NCBI GenBank assembly: GCA_018969015.1
Contig: JAGWZE010000001.1
Span: forward strand, 144,752 to 208,751
DNA from: Alphaproteobacteria bacterium
GTDB lineage: Bacteria > Pseudomonadota > Alphaproteobacteria > Caulobacterales > Aquidulcibacteraceae
Reading direction: 5' to 3'
Length of the DNA: 64,000 nt
A program made the position numbers and the translations under genes. Shown here piece after piece: positions 25,159 through 34,544 of the stretch. Position 1 is the stretch's first letter; every line of letters starts with the position of its first letter. Under the pieces are notes generated by a model. The model was not told where the DNA came from and did no database searches. It saw only the letters and a program-made list of their open reading frames with translations.

Positions 25159-27339
25159 ATGGCGACCGATCCCTTCGAGGCCATCAAGGCGACCTACTTC
25201 CTCGAATGCGAGGAACTGCTCGCCGATCTGGAGCGCCACGTGATGGCGTTGGAATCGGGTGACGCCGATTCCGACACGCTGCACGCCGCGTTCCGCGCCG
25301 TGCACTCCATCAAGGGCGGCGCCGGCGCCTTCGGTCTCGAAGACCTCGTGCGCTTTGCGCACGTGTTCGAAACCTTCATGGACGAACTGCGCAGCGGCCG
25401 GAAGCCGTGCAGCGAACAGGCCGTGCGCGTCATGCTCGCGGCGTCGGACGTCCTGGCCGATCACGTCGCCGCGGCGCGGGGCTCCAACGCCGCGCTCGAT
25501 CATGCGCGCGTCGCCCACGTCGTCGCCGACCTCGAGGCGCTCACGGCTGGAACGGCGCCTTCCGCGCCGGGCGCCCTGGCCGCCGCTGCGCCCGAGCCGG
25601 ACGGTCCCGCTCCCGACGAGTTCGGCTTCACGCCCGTCGCCTTCGATTTCGGGCTCGGCGATGCGCCGGCCGAACCGCAGGGCTGGCGCATCCACTTCAA
25701 GCCGCACCCGCGGCTGCTCGAAACCGGCAACGACCCGGCGCTGATCCTGCGCGAGCTCGCCCGCCTCGGTCCCTGCGACGTGACGCTCGACGATCGCGAC
25801 CTGCCCGGCGTGGACGTGCTCGAAGACGGCGCGTTCCACCTCGCGTGGGACATCGTGTTGAATGCAGCGCCGCCGGAAACCGCCGTACGCGAAGTGTTCG
25901 AGTTCGTCGACGGCTTCTGCGACCTCGTCATCGCGCCGCTCGGCGCCGAGGCCGAAGCCGAGCCGGTCGCCGCGCTCATCGAGGCCCCGTCCGATCCCGT
26001 TTTCGCCACCGCGCCGATCCAGATGGAAGCCGCCTCTGCGCCGGCCCCTGCCCGGGCGGCGGAGCCTGCAGCCTCCGCCAAACCTGCTGCCGGCGGCGGT
26101 GGCGGCGGCGGGACCGCCGGCGCGGCGCCGTCGCAAACATCGATCCGCGTCGACCTTGACCGCATCGACAAGCTCATCAACGTCGTCGGCGAGCTCGTGA
26201 TCCAGCAGGCGATGCTGGCGCAAAGCGTCGTCGAAAGCGGCCTTGCGCGGTCTTCCGCGGTCTCGGTCGGTCTCGAGGATCTCGAACAGCTGACGCGCGA
26301 GATCCAGGAAAGCGTCATGGCGATCCGCGCACAGCCCGTGAAGGCCGTGTTCCAGCGGATGCCGCGGCTCGTGCGCGAAGTCGCTGAACTGACCGGCAAG
26401 AGCGTGCGCCTCGTCACCGAAGGCGAGGGCACGGAAGTCGACAAGACGGTGATCGATCGTCTGGCCGAGCCGATCACGCACATGATCCGTAACGCCATCG
26501 ATCACGGCCTCGAGGACCCGGACGCCCGCCGCCGCGCCGGAAAAGACCCGGAAGGCGTCATCCGCCTCGCCGCGCTGCATCGGTCCGGCCGCATCGTCAT
26601 CGAAGTCAGCGACGACGGCCGCGGCATCAATCGCGACCGCGTGCGCGCCATCGCCGTCGAACGCGGCCTGATCGCCGCCGATGCGCCGCTCACCAACGAG
26701 GAAATCGACAACCTCATCTTCCTGCCCGGCTTCTCCACCGCCAGCACCGTCTCCGACATTTCGGGACGCGGCGTCGGCATGGACGTGGTGAAGCGATCGA
26801 TCCAGCAGCTCGGCGGACGAATCTCGATCGCCTCCACGCCGGGCAAGGGCTCGACCTTTACGATGAGCCTGCCGCTGACGCTCGCGGTGCTGGACGGCAT
26901 GGTCGTCGAGGCCGGCGGACAGACGCTGCTCGCGCCGCTGAGCGCGGTCGTCGAAAGCTTCACGCCGAAGGCGGCCGATCTGCACCGCATCGGCCCCACG
27001 GAAACGCTCATCCGCTTCCGCGACCGCTTCCTGCCCCTCATCGACACCGCCGCGGCGCTCGGCTTCCCGGCGGCGCCGATGCAGCAATCGGGCGCCCGCG
27101 GGATCGCGATCGTCGTCGAGAGCGAAGGCGGCATGCAGGCCGCGCTGCGCGTCGACGGCATCCACGGCCAGCGTCAGGTCGTGATCAAGAGCCTCGAGAC
27201 CAACTACACGAAAGTCGATGGCGTCTCGGCCGCCACGATTCTCGGAGACGGGCGCGTCGCCCTCATCCTCGACGTCGACGCCCTGCTCTCTCTCGGCAAA
27301 CGCGCCGGAACTCCCGCCGATCTCCGCCTTGCGAGCTGA
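25159..27339 (+). CDS. cheA: Chemotaxis histidine kinase CheA
   Basis: A 726-residue kinase. The P1 Hpt domain carries H49 in AVHSIKGGAGAF. A P2-like segment at about 155-260 (IHFKPHPRLLETGNDP through FVDGFCDLVIAPLG) should dock CheY/CheB. A Gly-rich linker precedes the P3 dimerisation helices (from 326, IRVDLDRIDKLINVVGELV). The P4 ATPase has its N box at about 432-450 (MIRNAIDHGLEDP) and SDDGRGIN near 484. The P5 CheW-like domain runs from about 570 to the end. It is the central enzyme of this operon and couples receptor state to CheY and CheB. Confidence 0.97.
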   Translation: MATDPFEAIKATYFLECEELLADLERHVMALESGDADSDTLHAAFRAVHSIKGGAGAFGLEDLVRFAHVFETFMDELRSGRKPCSEQAVRVMLAASDVLADHVAAARGSNAALDHARVAHVVADLEALTAGTAPSAPGALAAAAPEPDGPAPDEFGFTPVAFDFGLGDAPAEPQGWRIHFKPHPRLLETGNDPALILRELARLGPCDVTLDDRDLPGVDVLEDGAFHLAWDIVLNAAPPETAVREVFEFVDGFCDLVIAPLGAEAEAEPVAALIEAPSDPVFATAPIQMEAASAPAPARAAEPAASAKPAAGGGGGGGTAGAAPSQTSIRVDLDRIDKLINVVGELVIQQAMLAQSVVESGLARSSAVSVGLEDLEQLTREIQESVMAIRAQPVKAVFQRMPRLVREVAELTGKSVRLVTEGEGTEVDKTVIDRLAEPITHMIRNAIDHGLEDPDARRRAGKDPEGVIRLAALHRSGRIVIEVSDDGRGINRDRVRAIAVERGLIAADAPLTNEEIDNLIFLPGFSTASTVSDISGRGVGMDVVKRSIQQLGGRISIASTPGKGSTFTMSLPLTLAVLDGMVVEAGGQTLLAPLSAVVESFTPKAADLHRIGPTETLIRFRDRFLPLIDTAAALGFPAAPMQQSGARGIAIVVESEGGMQAALRVDGIHGQRQVVIKSLETNYTKVDGVSAATILGDGRVALILDVDALLSLGKRAGTPADLRLAS

Positions 27340-27341
27340 CC

Positions 27342-27803
27342 ATGACCACGATCACGTCTCCTGAGCAAAATCGCGAGCTGATGGCCTTCCGCGCCGGCGG
27401 CCAGGAGTTCTGCGTCGACATCATGACGATCCGCGAGATTCGCGGATGGTCGCCCGCGACGCCGCTCCCGCGGACGCCGTCCTACGTGCGCGGCGTCATC
27501 AACCTGCGCGGCGCGATCCTGCCGATCGTCGACCTTTCGGCGCGTCTCGGGCTTGGCGCCTGCGAACCGGATGGGCGCCACGTCATCATGGTGGTGCAGA
27601 TCGGCGAGCGCGCCGTGGGCCTGCTCGTCGAGGCGGTGTCCGAGATCCTGATCATCAGCCCCGCCGAAGTGCAGCCGGCGCCGGAGATCGCGTCCGACGA
27701 CATGAAGTCCCTCATCCGCGGGATCGTGCCGCGCGACTCGCGCCTTCTCAGCATCCTGGACGTCCACCTCCTTCTGCCGGAAGTGAACGCGGAAGCCGCA
27801 TGA
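27342..27803 (+). CDS. cheW: Chemotaxis coupling protein CheW
   Basis: A 153-residue protein with a typical CheW fold: LMAFRAGGQEFCVDIMTIREIRG, VRGVINLRGAILPIVDLSARLG and VGLLVEAVSEIL. It bridges MCP tips and the P5 domain of CheA. It starts 2 bases after cheA and overlaps cheR by 4 bases. Confidence 0.96.
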   Translation: MTTITSPEQNRELMAFRAGGQEFCVDIMTIREIRGWSPATPLPRTPSYVRGVINLRGAILPIVDLSARLGLGACEPDGRHVIMVVQIGERAVGLLVEAVSEILIISPAEVQPAPEIASDDMKSLIRGIVPRDSRLLSILDVHLLLPEVNAEAA

Positions 27804-28663
27804 GCGCCGTTCGGGCCCACCGCGGCGTCGTCGCCGGCGAATACGTGATGACCGCGGAGGATTTCGCGTTCATCGCCGGCGTCATGCGCGACTCCACCGG
27901 AATCCATCTCGGATCCGGCAAGGCGACGCTCGCCTATTCGCGGCTCGCCAAGCGGTTGCGCGCGCTCGGGCTCGAAAGCTTCAAGGACTATTGCGCGCTC
28001 GTGGGAACGCCAGACGGCGCCGATGAGCTGCAGGCGATGGTCGCGGCGCTGACGACCAACGTGACGCGGTTCTTCCGCGAGCCGCACCACTTCGAAGCGC
28101 TCGCTTCGGAATTTCAGACCCGCCTCGCCGAGAAGGCGCGTGCGGGCCAGCCCGTGCGCCTGTGGTCCGCCGCGTGCTCGACGGGCCAGGAACCCTATTC
28201 CATGGCGATGACCGTGCTCGACGCGCTGCCCGAGGCGCTCGATCTCGACGTCCGCATCCTCGCCACCGACATCGATCCCAACGTCCTCGCCGAAGCGCGC
28301 GCCGGCACGTACGCCGCCGAGGTCGCCTCCGCGATCCCCAGCAGCACGCGCGCGCGTTACGCCGCGCCCGGCGGCGATCGCGGTGCGTACACCGTGTCGC
28401 GCCAGGTACGCGATCTCGTGGTGTTCAACAGCCTCAACCTCAACGGCTCCTGGCCGATGAAGAAGAAATTCGACGTCATCTTCTGCCGCAACGTCGCGAT
28501 CTATTTCGACGACGCGACGCAGGAACGCCTTTGGGGCCGCCTCGCCGACTCGCTCGTGCCCGGCGGCCTCCTCTGCATCGGCCATTCGGAGCGGGTGTCA
28601 GGCCCAGCCGAAGCGCGCTTCCACCTCGGCGGCCTGACCACCTATCGCCGGAGCGCAACATGA
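27800..28663 (+). CDS. cheR: Chemoreceptor methyltransferase CheR
   Basis: A 287-residue SAM-dependent protein-glutamate methyltransferase. The N-terminal CheR helical domain contains [17 protein letters not shown]. The catalytic domain has [16 protein letters not shown] (SAM motif I), [14 protein letters not shown] and [13 protein letters not shown]. An N-terminal leader of about 15 residues precedes the usual start; an internal ATG (VMTAEDF) is an alternative. The ATG overlaps the cheW stop. Confidence 0.96.
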   Translation: MSAVRAHRGVVAGEYVMTAEDFAFIAGVMRDSTGIHLGSGKATLAYSRLAKRLRALGLESFKDYCALVGTPDGADELQAMVAALTTNVTRFFREPHHFEALASEFQTRLAEKARAGQPVRLWSAACSTGQEPYSMAMTVLDALPEALDLDVRILATDIDPNVLAEARAGTYAAEVASAIPSSTRARYAAPGGDRGAYTVSRQVRDLVVFNSLNLNGSWPMKKKFDVIFCRNVAIYFDDATQERLWGRLADSLVPGGLLCIGHSERVSGPAEARFHLGGLTTYRRSAT

Positions 28664-29715
28664 CGGTCCGCGTCCTCGTCGTCGACGATTCTCCCAGCAT
28701 GCGCCGCCTGATCACGGCCGTGCTCTCCATGGACGACGACATCGAAGTCGTCGGCGCCGCCGGCGATCCGCACGAAGCGCGCGCGGCGATCAAGGCGCTC
28801 AACCCCGACGTGCTCACGCTCGACGTCGAGATGCCGAACATGAACGGCCTCGAGTTCCTCGAGAAGATCATGCGCCTGCGCCCGATGCCGGTCGTGATGG
28901 TCTCCACGCTGACGCACGCCGGCACCGAAACCGCCCTCGCCGCGCTGGAGCTCGGCGCGGTCGACGTCGTCGGAAAGCCGGATGGCGCGCGCCCCGGGCC
29001 GGAGGGTTTCGAAGGCCTCGCCGCCAAGGTGAAGGCCGCAGCCAGCGCACGCCTTCTGCGCGTCGGCGCCGCCGCGACGGGCGTCCCGCGGGAGCCGCGC
29101 CCCGCCCAATCGGCCGGCGCGTACACGCCGGATCCGGATCATATTCTCGCCATCGGCGCCTCGACGGGCGGCGTCGAGGCCCTGATCGAGGTGGTTTCGG
29201 GCCTGCCGAAGACCTGCCCGCCGACCGTCATCGTCCAGCACATGCCGCCCCGCTTCACCGCAAGCTTCGCGGCCCGGCTCGACCGCGCCTCCGAGGCGAC
29301 GGTGACGGAAGCCGCCGACGGCGACCCACTTCTTCCCGGTCGCGTCTACATCGCGCCGGGCGGCGATTTCCATCTTGAGGTCACGCCCGGCTCGACGCCG
29401 CGCTGCCGGCTGCTCGCAGGTGATCCCGTGAGCGGACACCGTCCTTCCGTGGACGTGCTGTTCCATTCGGTCGCCCGCCTGCGTCGCCCGGCGACGGGCG
29501 TCATTCTCACCGGCATGGGCCGCGACGGCGCCGAAGGCCTGCTTGCGATGCGCCGCGCCGGCGCCCGCACCATCGGCCAGGACGAAGCGTCCTGCGTGAT
29601 CTACGGGATGCCGAAAGCCGCTTTCGAAATCGGCGCCGTCGAACGACAGGCGCCCCTGTCGCGCATGGCCGCGACCATTCTTTCCGCTTGTTCCACCAAC
29701 CACCGCGCCGCCTGA
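28660..29715 (+). CDS. cheB: Chemotaxis methylesterase/response regulator CheB
   Basis: A 351-residue protein. A receiver domain (acidic pair in VVDDSPSM, phospho-acceptor in [12 protein letters not shown], lysine in VGKPDG) is joined by an Ala/Pro-rich linker to the methylesterase domain. The catalytic Ser is in [11 protein letters not shown], the His in IVQHMPP and the Asp in GMGRDGAEG. It removes methyl groups from, and deamidates, receptors. Its start overlaps cheR by 4 bases. Confidence 0.97.
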   Translation: MTVRVLVVDDSPSMRRLITAVLSMDDDIEVVGAAGDPHEARAAIKALNPDVLTLDVEMPNMNGLEFLEKIMRLRPMPVVMVSTLTHAGTETALAALELGAVDVVGKPDGARPGPEGFEGLAAKVKAAASARLLRVGAAATGVPREPRPAQSAGAYTPDPDHILAIGASTGGVEALIEVVSGLPKTCPPTVIVQHMPPRFTASFAARLDRASEATVTEAADGDPLLPGRVYIAPGGDFHLEVTPGSTPRCRLLAGDPVSGHRPSVDVLFHSVARLRRPATGVILTGMGRDGAEGLLAMRRAGARTIGQDEASCVIYGMPKAAFEIGAVERQAPLSRMAATILSACSTNHRAA

Positions 29716-29726
29716 GGAGTAAGAAA

Positions 29727-30116
29727 ATGCCCGCCGCTTCCGCCATCAAGGTCCTGGTCGTCGATGACCAGCTCTCGATGCGCGCGCTCGTGAAAACGAG
29801 CCTGCAGCAAATGGGAATTCGCGACATCCGCGAGGCCGCGGATGGCGAGGCCGGCTTGCACGAACTTCTAGCGAAGCCCGCGCATCTGGTGATCTCGGAC
29901 TACAACATGCCGAAACAGGACGGCCTTTCGTTCCTGCGCGCCGTTCGGGCCAATCCGGCGACGGCAAAAACCGCGTTCGTGATGCTGACCGGGCGCGCGG
30001 ACAAGGAACTGGTGACGCGCGCCGTCCAATACGGCGTCAACAACTACGTCGTTAAGCCGTTCAACGTACAGCAGCTGCGCGAGAAGCTCGAAGCGGTGTT
30101 TGGAAAGCTCACGTGA
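29727..30116 (+). CDS. cheY: Chemotaxis response regulator CheY (second copy)
   Basis: A 129-residue receiver. It has VVDDQLSMRALVKTSL, the phospho-acceptor in HLVISDYNMPKQDG, the switch Thr in VMLTGRAD and the lysine in YVVKPFN. It is diverged from the first CheY and has a longer alpha4-beta5 region, so it may serve as a phosphate sink or regulate a different output. GAGGAG about 8 bases before the ATG at 29727 selects this start over an upstream in-frame codon. Its stop overlaps the cheD GTG start. Confidence 0.93.
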   Translation: MPAASAIKVLVVDDQLSMRALVKTSLQQMGIRDIREAADGEAGLHELLAKPAHLVISDYNMPKQDGLSFLRAVRANPATAKTAFVMLTGRADKELVTRAVQYGVNNYVVKPFNVQQLREKLEAVFGKLT

Positions 30117-30664
30117 GACCTTTGGCGGATCATCGCAGCGCACGTCGCATTTCCGTCAACCAGGGCGACCACGTCGTCGCTGGCGAGGACGACGTGTGCC
30201 TGACGGCGATCCTGGGCAGCTGCGTCGCGTTCTGCCTGCATGACGCGACGGCGCGCGTGGGCGGCATGAACCACTTCCTTCTTCCCGAGCCGCCGGGGGG
30301 CGACGCCCAGGCGGCGCGGCGCTACGGCGCGTATCTCGCGGAAGTCCTGATCAACGAGATGATCAAGCGCGGCGCCCAGCGCGAGCGGATGCAGGCGAAA
30401 GTGTTCGGCGGCGCCCGGATGATCCAGGGATTGAGCGATATCGGCGCGGCCAATGCGGCCTTCGCGACGACGTTTCTCGGCAACGAAGGCATTCCGATCC
30501 TGTCCCAGAGCCTCGGCGGCGAGCGCGCGCGCCGGATCGAGTTCTGGCCGGCCACCGGTCGTGCATTCCAGCGTCTCGTCGCAGGCCCGATCCCGGAAGC
30601 GGCGCCCGTGCGCGCGCCCCGCCCCGTCGTCGTGCCGACGTCTGGCGACGCGGAGCTCTTCTGA
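30113..30664 (+). CDS. cheD: Chemoreceptor glutamine deamidase CheD
   Basis: A 183-residue protein. The catalytic Cys is in LGSCVAFCLHD, the His in GGMNHFLLP and the Thr region in NEGIPILSQSLGGERAR, so it should deamidate receptor glutamines and bind CheC-type partners where present. A Pro/Ala-rich tail of about 25 residues extends beyond the fold. A GTG start overlaps the upstream stop (GTGA), a sign of coupling. Confidence 0.93.
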   Translation: MRPLADHRSARRISVNQGDHVVAGEDDVCLTAILGSCVAFCLHDATARVGGMNHFLLPEPPGGDAQAARRYGAYLAEVLINEMIKRGAQRERMQAKVFGGARMIQGLSDIGAANAAFATTFLGNEGIPILSQSLGGERARRIEFWPATGRAFQRLVAGPIPEAAPVRAPRPVVVPTSGDAELF

Positions 30665-30981
30665 TGTCCACGCACCTCTCGGCCCTGACCGCCATCGCCG
30701 ACGAGCTCGAGCTTTTGCGGGACTATGTCGATCGCCTGGCGCCGATCATCGCGTCCGGCGTGGCCGCAGAGCCGACGCGCCACATGGCCGACGCCCAGCG
30801 CATCGATCTGCTCGATCAGACGCTTGCCGCCCTCGCGGACTACGCGCGGGACGTGGCCGCGGGCCGCGACGCCGCCGAGAGCGTGCGCCGCATCGGTCTT
30901 GCCGACGTGGCGCTGCGCCTTTCGCGCGGCGACTCGAGCAGCCGCAATCGCGAAGTCGCGTGTGACGTGGAGCTGTTCTAG
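30664..30981 (+). CDS. Small helical chemotaxis-operon protein (CheU position)
   Basis: A 105-residue all-helical, acidic protein (LSALTAIADELELLRDYVDRLAP, RIDLLDQTLAALADYARDV). No catalytic motif or membrane segment is visible. Its place between cheD and the third receiver gene matches the gene called cheU in Caulobacter, but that match is positional only. It shares its first base with the last base of cheD. It is probably an accessory or scaffold for CheA or CheD. Confidence 0.7.
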   Translation: MSTHLSALTAIADELELLRDYVDRLAPIIASGVAAEPTRHMADAQRIDLLDQTLAALADYARDVAAGRDAAESVRRIGLADVALRLSRGDSSSRNREVACDVELF

Positions 30982-30986
30982 ACGCC

Positions 30987-31583
30987 ATGACGCCGTCGCG
31001 CACTTCCCCGGTGATGACCTCCATCGAGATGATGCTCATCGTCGAGCAGCAGTTCGCGATGGATGTCCTCAACACCGTGGTGAAAGGCTTCGGCGTCGGT
31101 CGTCTCGTGAAGACGCGTACGGTCGAGGAAGCCCTCGCCGCGATGAACATCTCCCCCGTCGACATCGTGCTCGTCGACTGCACGGGCGCGCCCGGCGGCA
31201 ACGAAGGGGTCGTGCGTCGCTTGCGGCACGAACTTCCGGCGCCGCGCAACGCAATCCCGATCGTCATCCTGGCCGCGCACGCCGGCGAAGCGCTCATCCG
31301 CTCCTGCGTCTCGGCCGGCGCGTCTTTCGTGATCAGCAAGCCCTACAACGCCGAAACACTGCTGACGCGGATCACGTGGCTCTCCCAGGATCCGCGCGCC
31401 TTCATCACCGAGGGCCCCTTCATCGGGCCTGATCGCCGCGTCCGCAACACCGGCCTGCCCGCAGGATTTTCCGAGGGCCGCCGCGCTTCCGATCTCCCTG
31501 CCGATATCGGCGAGGCAGGCGCCAATCTGGATCAGTACTCGATCGACGCCATGCTGCGCCCGCAGAAAGTGATCCTGCAATGA
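30987..31583 (+). CDS. Receiver-domain protein with FIGPDRR tail (CheYIII position)
   Basis: A 198-residue protein. The receiver part keeps the Asp in VDIVLVDCTG and the lysine in VISKPYNAETL, but the acidic pair is replaced (IEMMLIVEQQ), so phosphorylation may be weak or absent. After the receiver comes a basic segment PFIGPDRRVRN and EGRRASDLPADIG, a tail shared by a group of alphaproteobacterial receiver proteins. It is the third regulator of the operon. Its 3' end overlaps the next gene by 4 bases. Confidence 0.8.
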   Translation: MTPSRTSPVMTSIEMMLIVEQQFAMDVLNTVVKGFGVGRLVKTRTVEEALAAMNISPVDIVLVDCTGAPGGNEGVVRRLRHELPAPRNAIPIVILAAHAGEALIRSCVSAGASFVISKPYNAETLLTRITWLSQDPRAFITEGPFIGPDRRVRNTGLPAGFSEGRRASDLPADIGEAGANLDQYSIDAMLRPQKVILQ

Positions 31584-32047
31584 CGATGCTCGCCGAAACC
31601 GAGTTCGCGAAGAAGCTGGCGCGCGCGCCCCGCACGTCTCTCGCCGCGCAAATCGCCGAGGCCGAGCGCCTTGTGGCGGCGCAGCACTCGCCGTTTTTCA
31701 AGCAGCTGCTGGCGATGGTCGATGACATCGTCGCCGCGTCGCACCGGCGTGGCGAGCCCGATCGTGCCGCCATCAAGAGTCTCGCTTCGGACATCGCCGG
31801 GGCCGGCGGTCTGATGGGCGCGCCGGACGTGGCGCAGGTCGCGTCCCAATTGGCCCAGCTTGCCGACGAAATGGCGGAGACCGAGTGGAGCTGGGACGCG
31901 ATCGGCGTGTTCACGCAGACGCTCTCCCTGCTGACGAAATCGGATGAGAGCCTCACGGCGGAGCACAAAGCGCTCCTCATCGAACAGCTGACCCACGTCC
32001 GCGCGACGCTGAAGACGCGCGCCGGCCGCACGGGGGCGCCCACATGA
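31580..32047 (+). CDS. Helical chemotaxis-operon protein (CheE position)
   Basis: A 155-residue, mostly helical protein ([67 protein letters not shown]). No signal peptide or catalytic motif is visible. Its place after the third receiver gene equals that of cheE in Caulobacter, a gene of poorly defined role. It may be a phosphorylation-related adaptor: the fold reads somewhat like an Hpt bundle, but no HxxKG motif is present. Confidence 0.7.
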   Translation: MTMLAETEFAKKLARAPRTSLAAQIAEAERLVAAQHSPFFKQLLAMVDDIVAASHRRGEPDRAAIKSLASDIAGAGGLMGAPDVAQVASQLAQLADEMAETEWSWDAIGVFTQTLSLLTKSDESLTAEHKALLIEQLTHVRATLKTRAGRTGAPT

Positions 32048-32090
32048 GATCACACGACCCCCAATCGAACAAAAAACAGGGAGCCGCACC

Positions 32091-34073
32091 GTGTTGAAAA
32101 CCGTGAACCAAAAGGTTCTGGCCGCCGGCGGGGCGTTCGTCGCTACAACGATCCTGTCCAGCGGCGTCGCAGGCTTCGCCCTTTTCGAACTCGGCAAGGC
32201 CAAGAACGCGGTGGCCGGCATCACGGAGGCCGGACGTCAGCAGAACTATGCCGACATGATGCACGATGCGCTGCGTAGCGACGTGCTCTCCCTCGCCATC
32301 GCCTACGATCCGCGCTTCGGCATCGACCGCGACGAGGCGGTGCGCGCGCTGGACGAGCACGCCACAGCGTTCGTCCAGGCGATCGACGCGGCGAAGGCGG
32401 CAAGCGACAATGCCCGGGTGCAGGCGATCCTCGCCGAAGTCGAGCCGCCGCTACGCGCCTATATCGACACGGCGCGCAAGTATGGCGAACTCTCCGACGG
32501 GACCAGTGCGCCGACACCCGCGCAACAGGCGCTCTACAAGGATTTCATCCAGCGCTTCGAAACCCTCGAAGACGCGATGGGCGCCGCCTCCGACGCGATC
32601 AGCGAGGAAGCGAAGACCGTCTCCGAGCGCGCCAAGGTCGTTGGCCAATATGCCTGGATGGGGATCTTCGGCGCAGGCGTGCTGGCGATCCTGCTCTCGG
32701 TCGGATTGATCCTGATCGCCCGCCGCTCGATCCTGCAGCCGCTCGACGGGTTGCGCTCCACGCTCGAAACCATGGCGCGCGGTGAAAACGCAGACGCCAG
32801 CCACATCGCGGCGCGCCCGGACGAGCTGGGCGCGATCGCCCGCGCCGTCGGCGGCGTCGCCACGAACATCGCCGAGGTGATGCGACGCGAGCAAGCGGAG
32901 GCGCAGCGAATCCGCGAGGCGCAGGCCGCAACCGAACGCGAAGCCCGCGCCGCGCAAGACCGCGCCGCCGAAGAACAACGCCAGATCGTGGGCCTGCTTG
33001 CCGACGGTCTCGGACGCCTCGCGAATGGCGATCTGACCGCCCGCATCGACGCGTTCGTGCCGGTCGATTACGTGCGCCTGCGCGACGACTTCAACGCCGC
33101 CATCGCCAAGCTGCGTGAAGCGATGAGCGTCGTCGCCGCCAACGCCGAGGCGATCCGCACCGGCTCGACCGAAATCAGCCAGGCGGCCGACGATCTCTCC
33201 CGCCGCACCGAGCAGCAGGCCGCGAGCCTTGAGGAAACGGCGGCCGCGCTCGACGAGGTCACCGCCACCGTCAACAAGACGGCCACCGGCGCCAAGCAGG
33301 CCGCCAGCGTCGTCGCCACCACCCGCGGCGAAGCCGAAAGCACCGGCGCCGTCGTGCGCGACGCCGTGCAGGCCATGACGGCGATCGAGAACTCGGCGCA
33401 GAAGATCTCGCAGATCATCGGCGTCATCGACGAGATCGCCTTCCAGACGAACCTTCTCGCGCTCAACGCCGGCGTCGAAGCCGCGCGGGCGGGCGAAGCG
33501 GGGCGCGGGTTCGCGGTCGTCGCGCAGGAAGTGCGCGCGCTGGCGCAGCGCTCGGCCGATGCGGCCAAGGAGATCAAGCAACTCATCCTGCAATCGACGC
33601 AGCAGGTCGAAGCCGGCGTCGATCTCGTGGGGCAAAGCGGCGAAGCGCTCACGCGCATCGTCGCGCGCGTCGGCGAGATCAACGTGCTCGTCACCGAGAT
33701 CGCCGCGTCCGCGCAGGAGCAGGCCACCGCGCTCGCGCAGGTGAACACCGCCATCAACGAGATGGATCAGGTCACCCAGCAGAACGCGGCCATGGTCGAA
33801 GAGACCACCGCCGCGAGCCACTCGCTCGCGCAGGAGGCGGACGCGCTCGAAAAATCGCTCGGCAGTTTCGATCTCGGCGCCCCGCCCTCGACGGAGTGGG
33901 CCGTGCGCACGCCGAAACGCGCCCCCGCGCCGCCGGCCCGCGCCGTTGCGCCGCGCCACGCGCCCGCCGCTCCGCCGCCCAGGGCGCAGGCGCCGCGCCC
34001 GCCCGCCAAAGTGGCCTCAGCCGCACCGTCCCCCGTCGCAGCCAGCCCCGACGCTGACTGGGAGGAGTTCTGA
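32091..34073 (+). CDS. Methyl-accepting chemotaxis protein with CheR-tether C-terminus
   Basis: A 660-residue receptor. TM1 is at about 10-32, a helical periplasmic domain at 33-184, TM2 at 185-208, then a HAMP domain and a second HAMP-like unit (about 298-345, [18 protein letters not shown]). The signalling domain has its tip near 451-475 ([17 protein letters not shown]). A Pro/Ala-rich flexible tail of about 60 residues ends in DWEEF at 656-660, like the NWETF pentapeptide that binds CheR and CheB. The GTG start follows CAGGGAG. It is the last gene of the che operon; in Caulobacter the receptor comes first. Confidence 0.95.
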   Translation: MLKTVNQKVLAAGGAFVATTILSSGVAGFALFELGKAKNAVAGITEAGRQQNYADMMHDALRSDVLSLAIAYDPRFGIDRDEAVRALDEHATAFVQAIDAAKAASDNARVQAILAEVEPPLRAYIDTARKYGELSDGTSAPTPAQQALYKDFIQRFETLEDAMGAASDAISEEAKTVSERAKVVGQYAWMGIFGAGVLAILLSVGLILIARRSILQPLDGLRSTLETMARGENADASHIAARPDELGAIARAVGGVATNIAEVMRREQAEAQRIREAQAATEREARAAQDRAAEEQRQIVGLLADGLGRLANGDLTARIDAFVPVDYVRLRDDFNAAIAKLREAMSVVAANAEAIRTGSTEISQAADDLSRRTEQQAASLEETAAALDEVTATVNKTATGAKQAASVVATTRGEAESTGAVVRDAVQAMTAIENSAQKISQIIGVIDEIAFQTNLLALNAGVEAARAGEAGRGFAVVAQEVRALAQRSADAAKEIKQLILQSTQQVEAGVDLVGQSGEALTRIVARVGEINVLVTEIAASAQEQATALAQVNTAINEMDQVTQQNAAMVEETTAASHSLAQEADALEKSLGSFDLGAPPSTEWAVRTPKRAPAPPARAVAPRHAPAAPPPRAQAPRPPAKVASAAPSPVAASPDADWEEF

Positions 34074-34101
34074 CGCGGGGCGCGCGCACGCCAAACGATC
34101 C

Positions 34102-34533
34102 TTATGACCAGAACTGCTCCCCGATCGGCCGCGTTTCGCAGCGGATGAGGCGCGAGTCTGCCGTGGCGGCCGTCCTGTGCTGGACGAACACGCGATAGTC
34201 CGGATCGCGCACCATCGCCATGAACGCGTCCGATGTCGGGTACTCGGCGACGAACGCGATATCCCAATGCTCCGTCTGCGGTCCCGTCACGATCACCTGC
34301 GGCGCGCCGGCCCAGATGGTGCGCCCGCCCAGCCGCCTCAGGATCGGCGAGGTCGTCTGCGCGTAGAGGCGATAGGCGTCCATGCCGGTGAGGCCGCGGC
34401 GGGCGTCGGGGTGATCGTCCGGATACGTCGCAAGCGGCTTGAGCCGGATCAGGTTCAGCATGTTGATGGGCGTATCGCGGGGAAGGCTCTTGAAGATCGC
34501 CCACGCCTCGCGATCGGGATCGACATGGCTCAT
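34102..34533 (-). CDS. DUF1330-family protein
   Basis: A 143-residue protein with the DUF1330 ferredoxin-like pattern: INMLNLIRLKPLATYPD, GMDAYRLYAQTTSPILRRLGGRTIWAG, IAFVAEYPTSDAFMAMVRDPDY and the QHRTAA helix. The biochemical role of the family is unclear. The start at 34533 is set by GGGGAGG. It lies 11 bases after the enoyl-CoA hydratase and is the last gene of a three-gene minus-strand operon. Confidence 0.85.
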   Translation of the reverse strand: MSHVDPDREAWAIFKSLPRDTPINMLNLIRLKPLATYPDDHPDARRGLTGMDAYRLYAQTTSPILRRLGGRTIWAGAPQVIVTGPQTEHWDIAFVAEYPTSDAFMAMVRDPDYRVFVQHRTAATADSRLIRCETRPIGEQFWS

Positions 34534-34544
34534 CTGCGCCTCCC

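Noticed and set aside
32091..34073. Second HAMP-like unit as evidence of gene fusion in the operon MCP
   Set aside because: Repeated HAMP units are common in alphaproteobacterial receptors and need no fusion.
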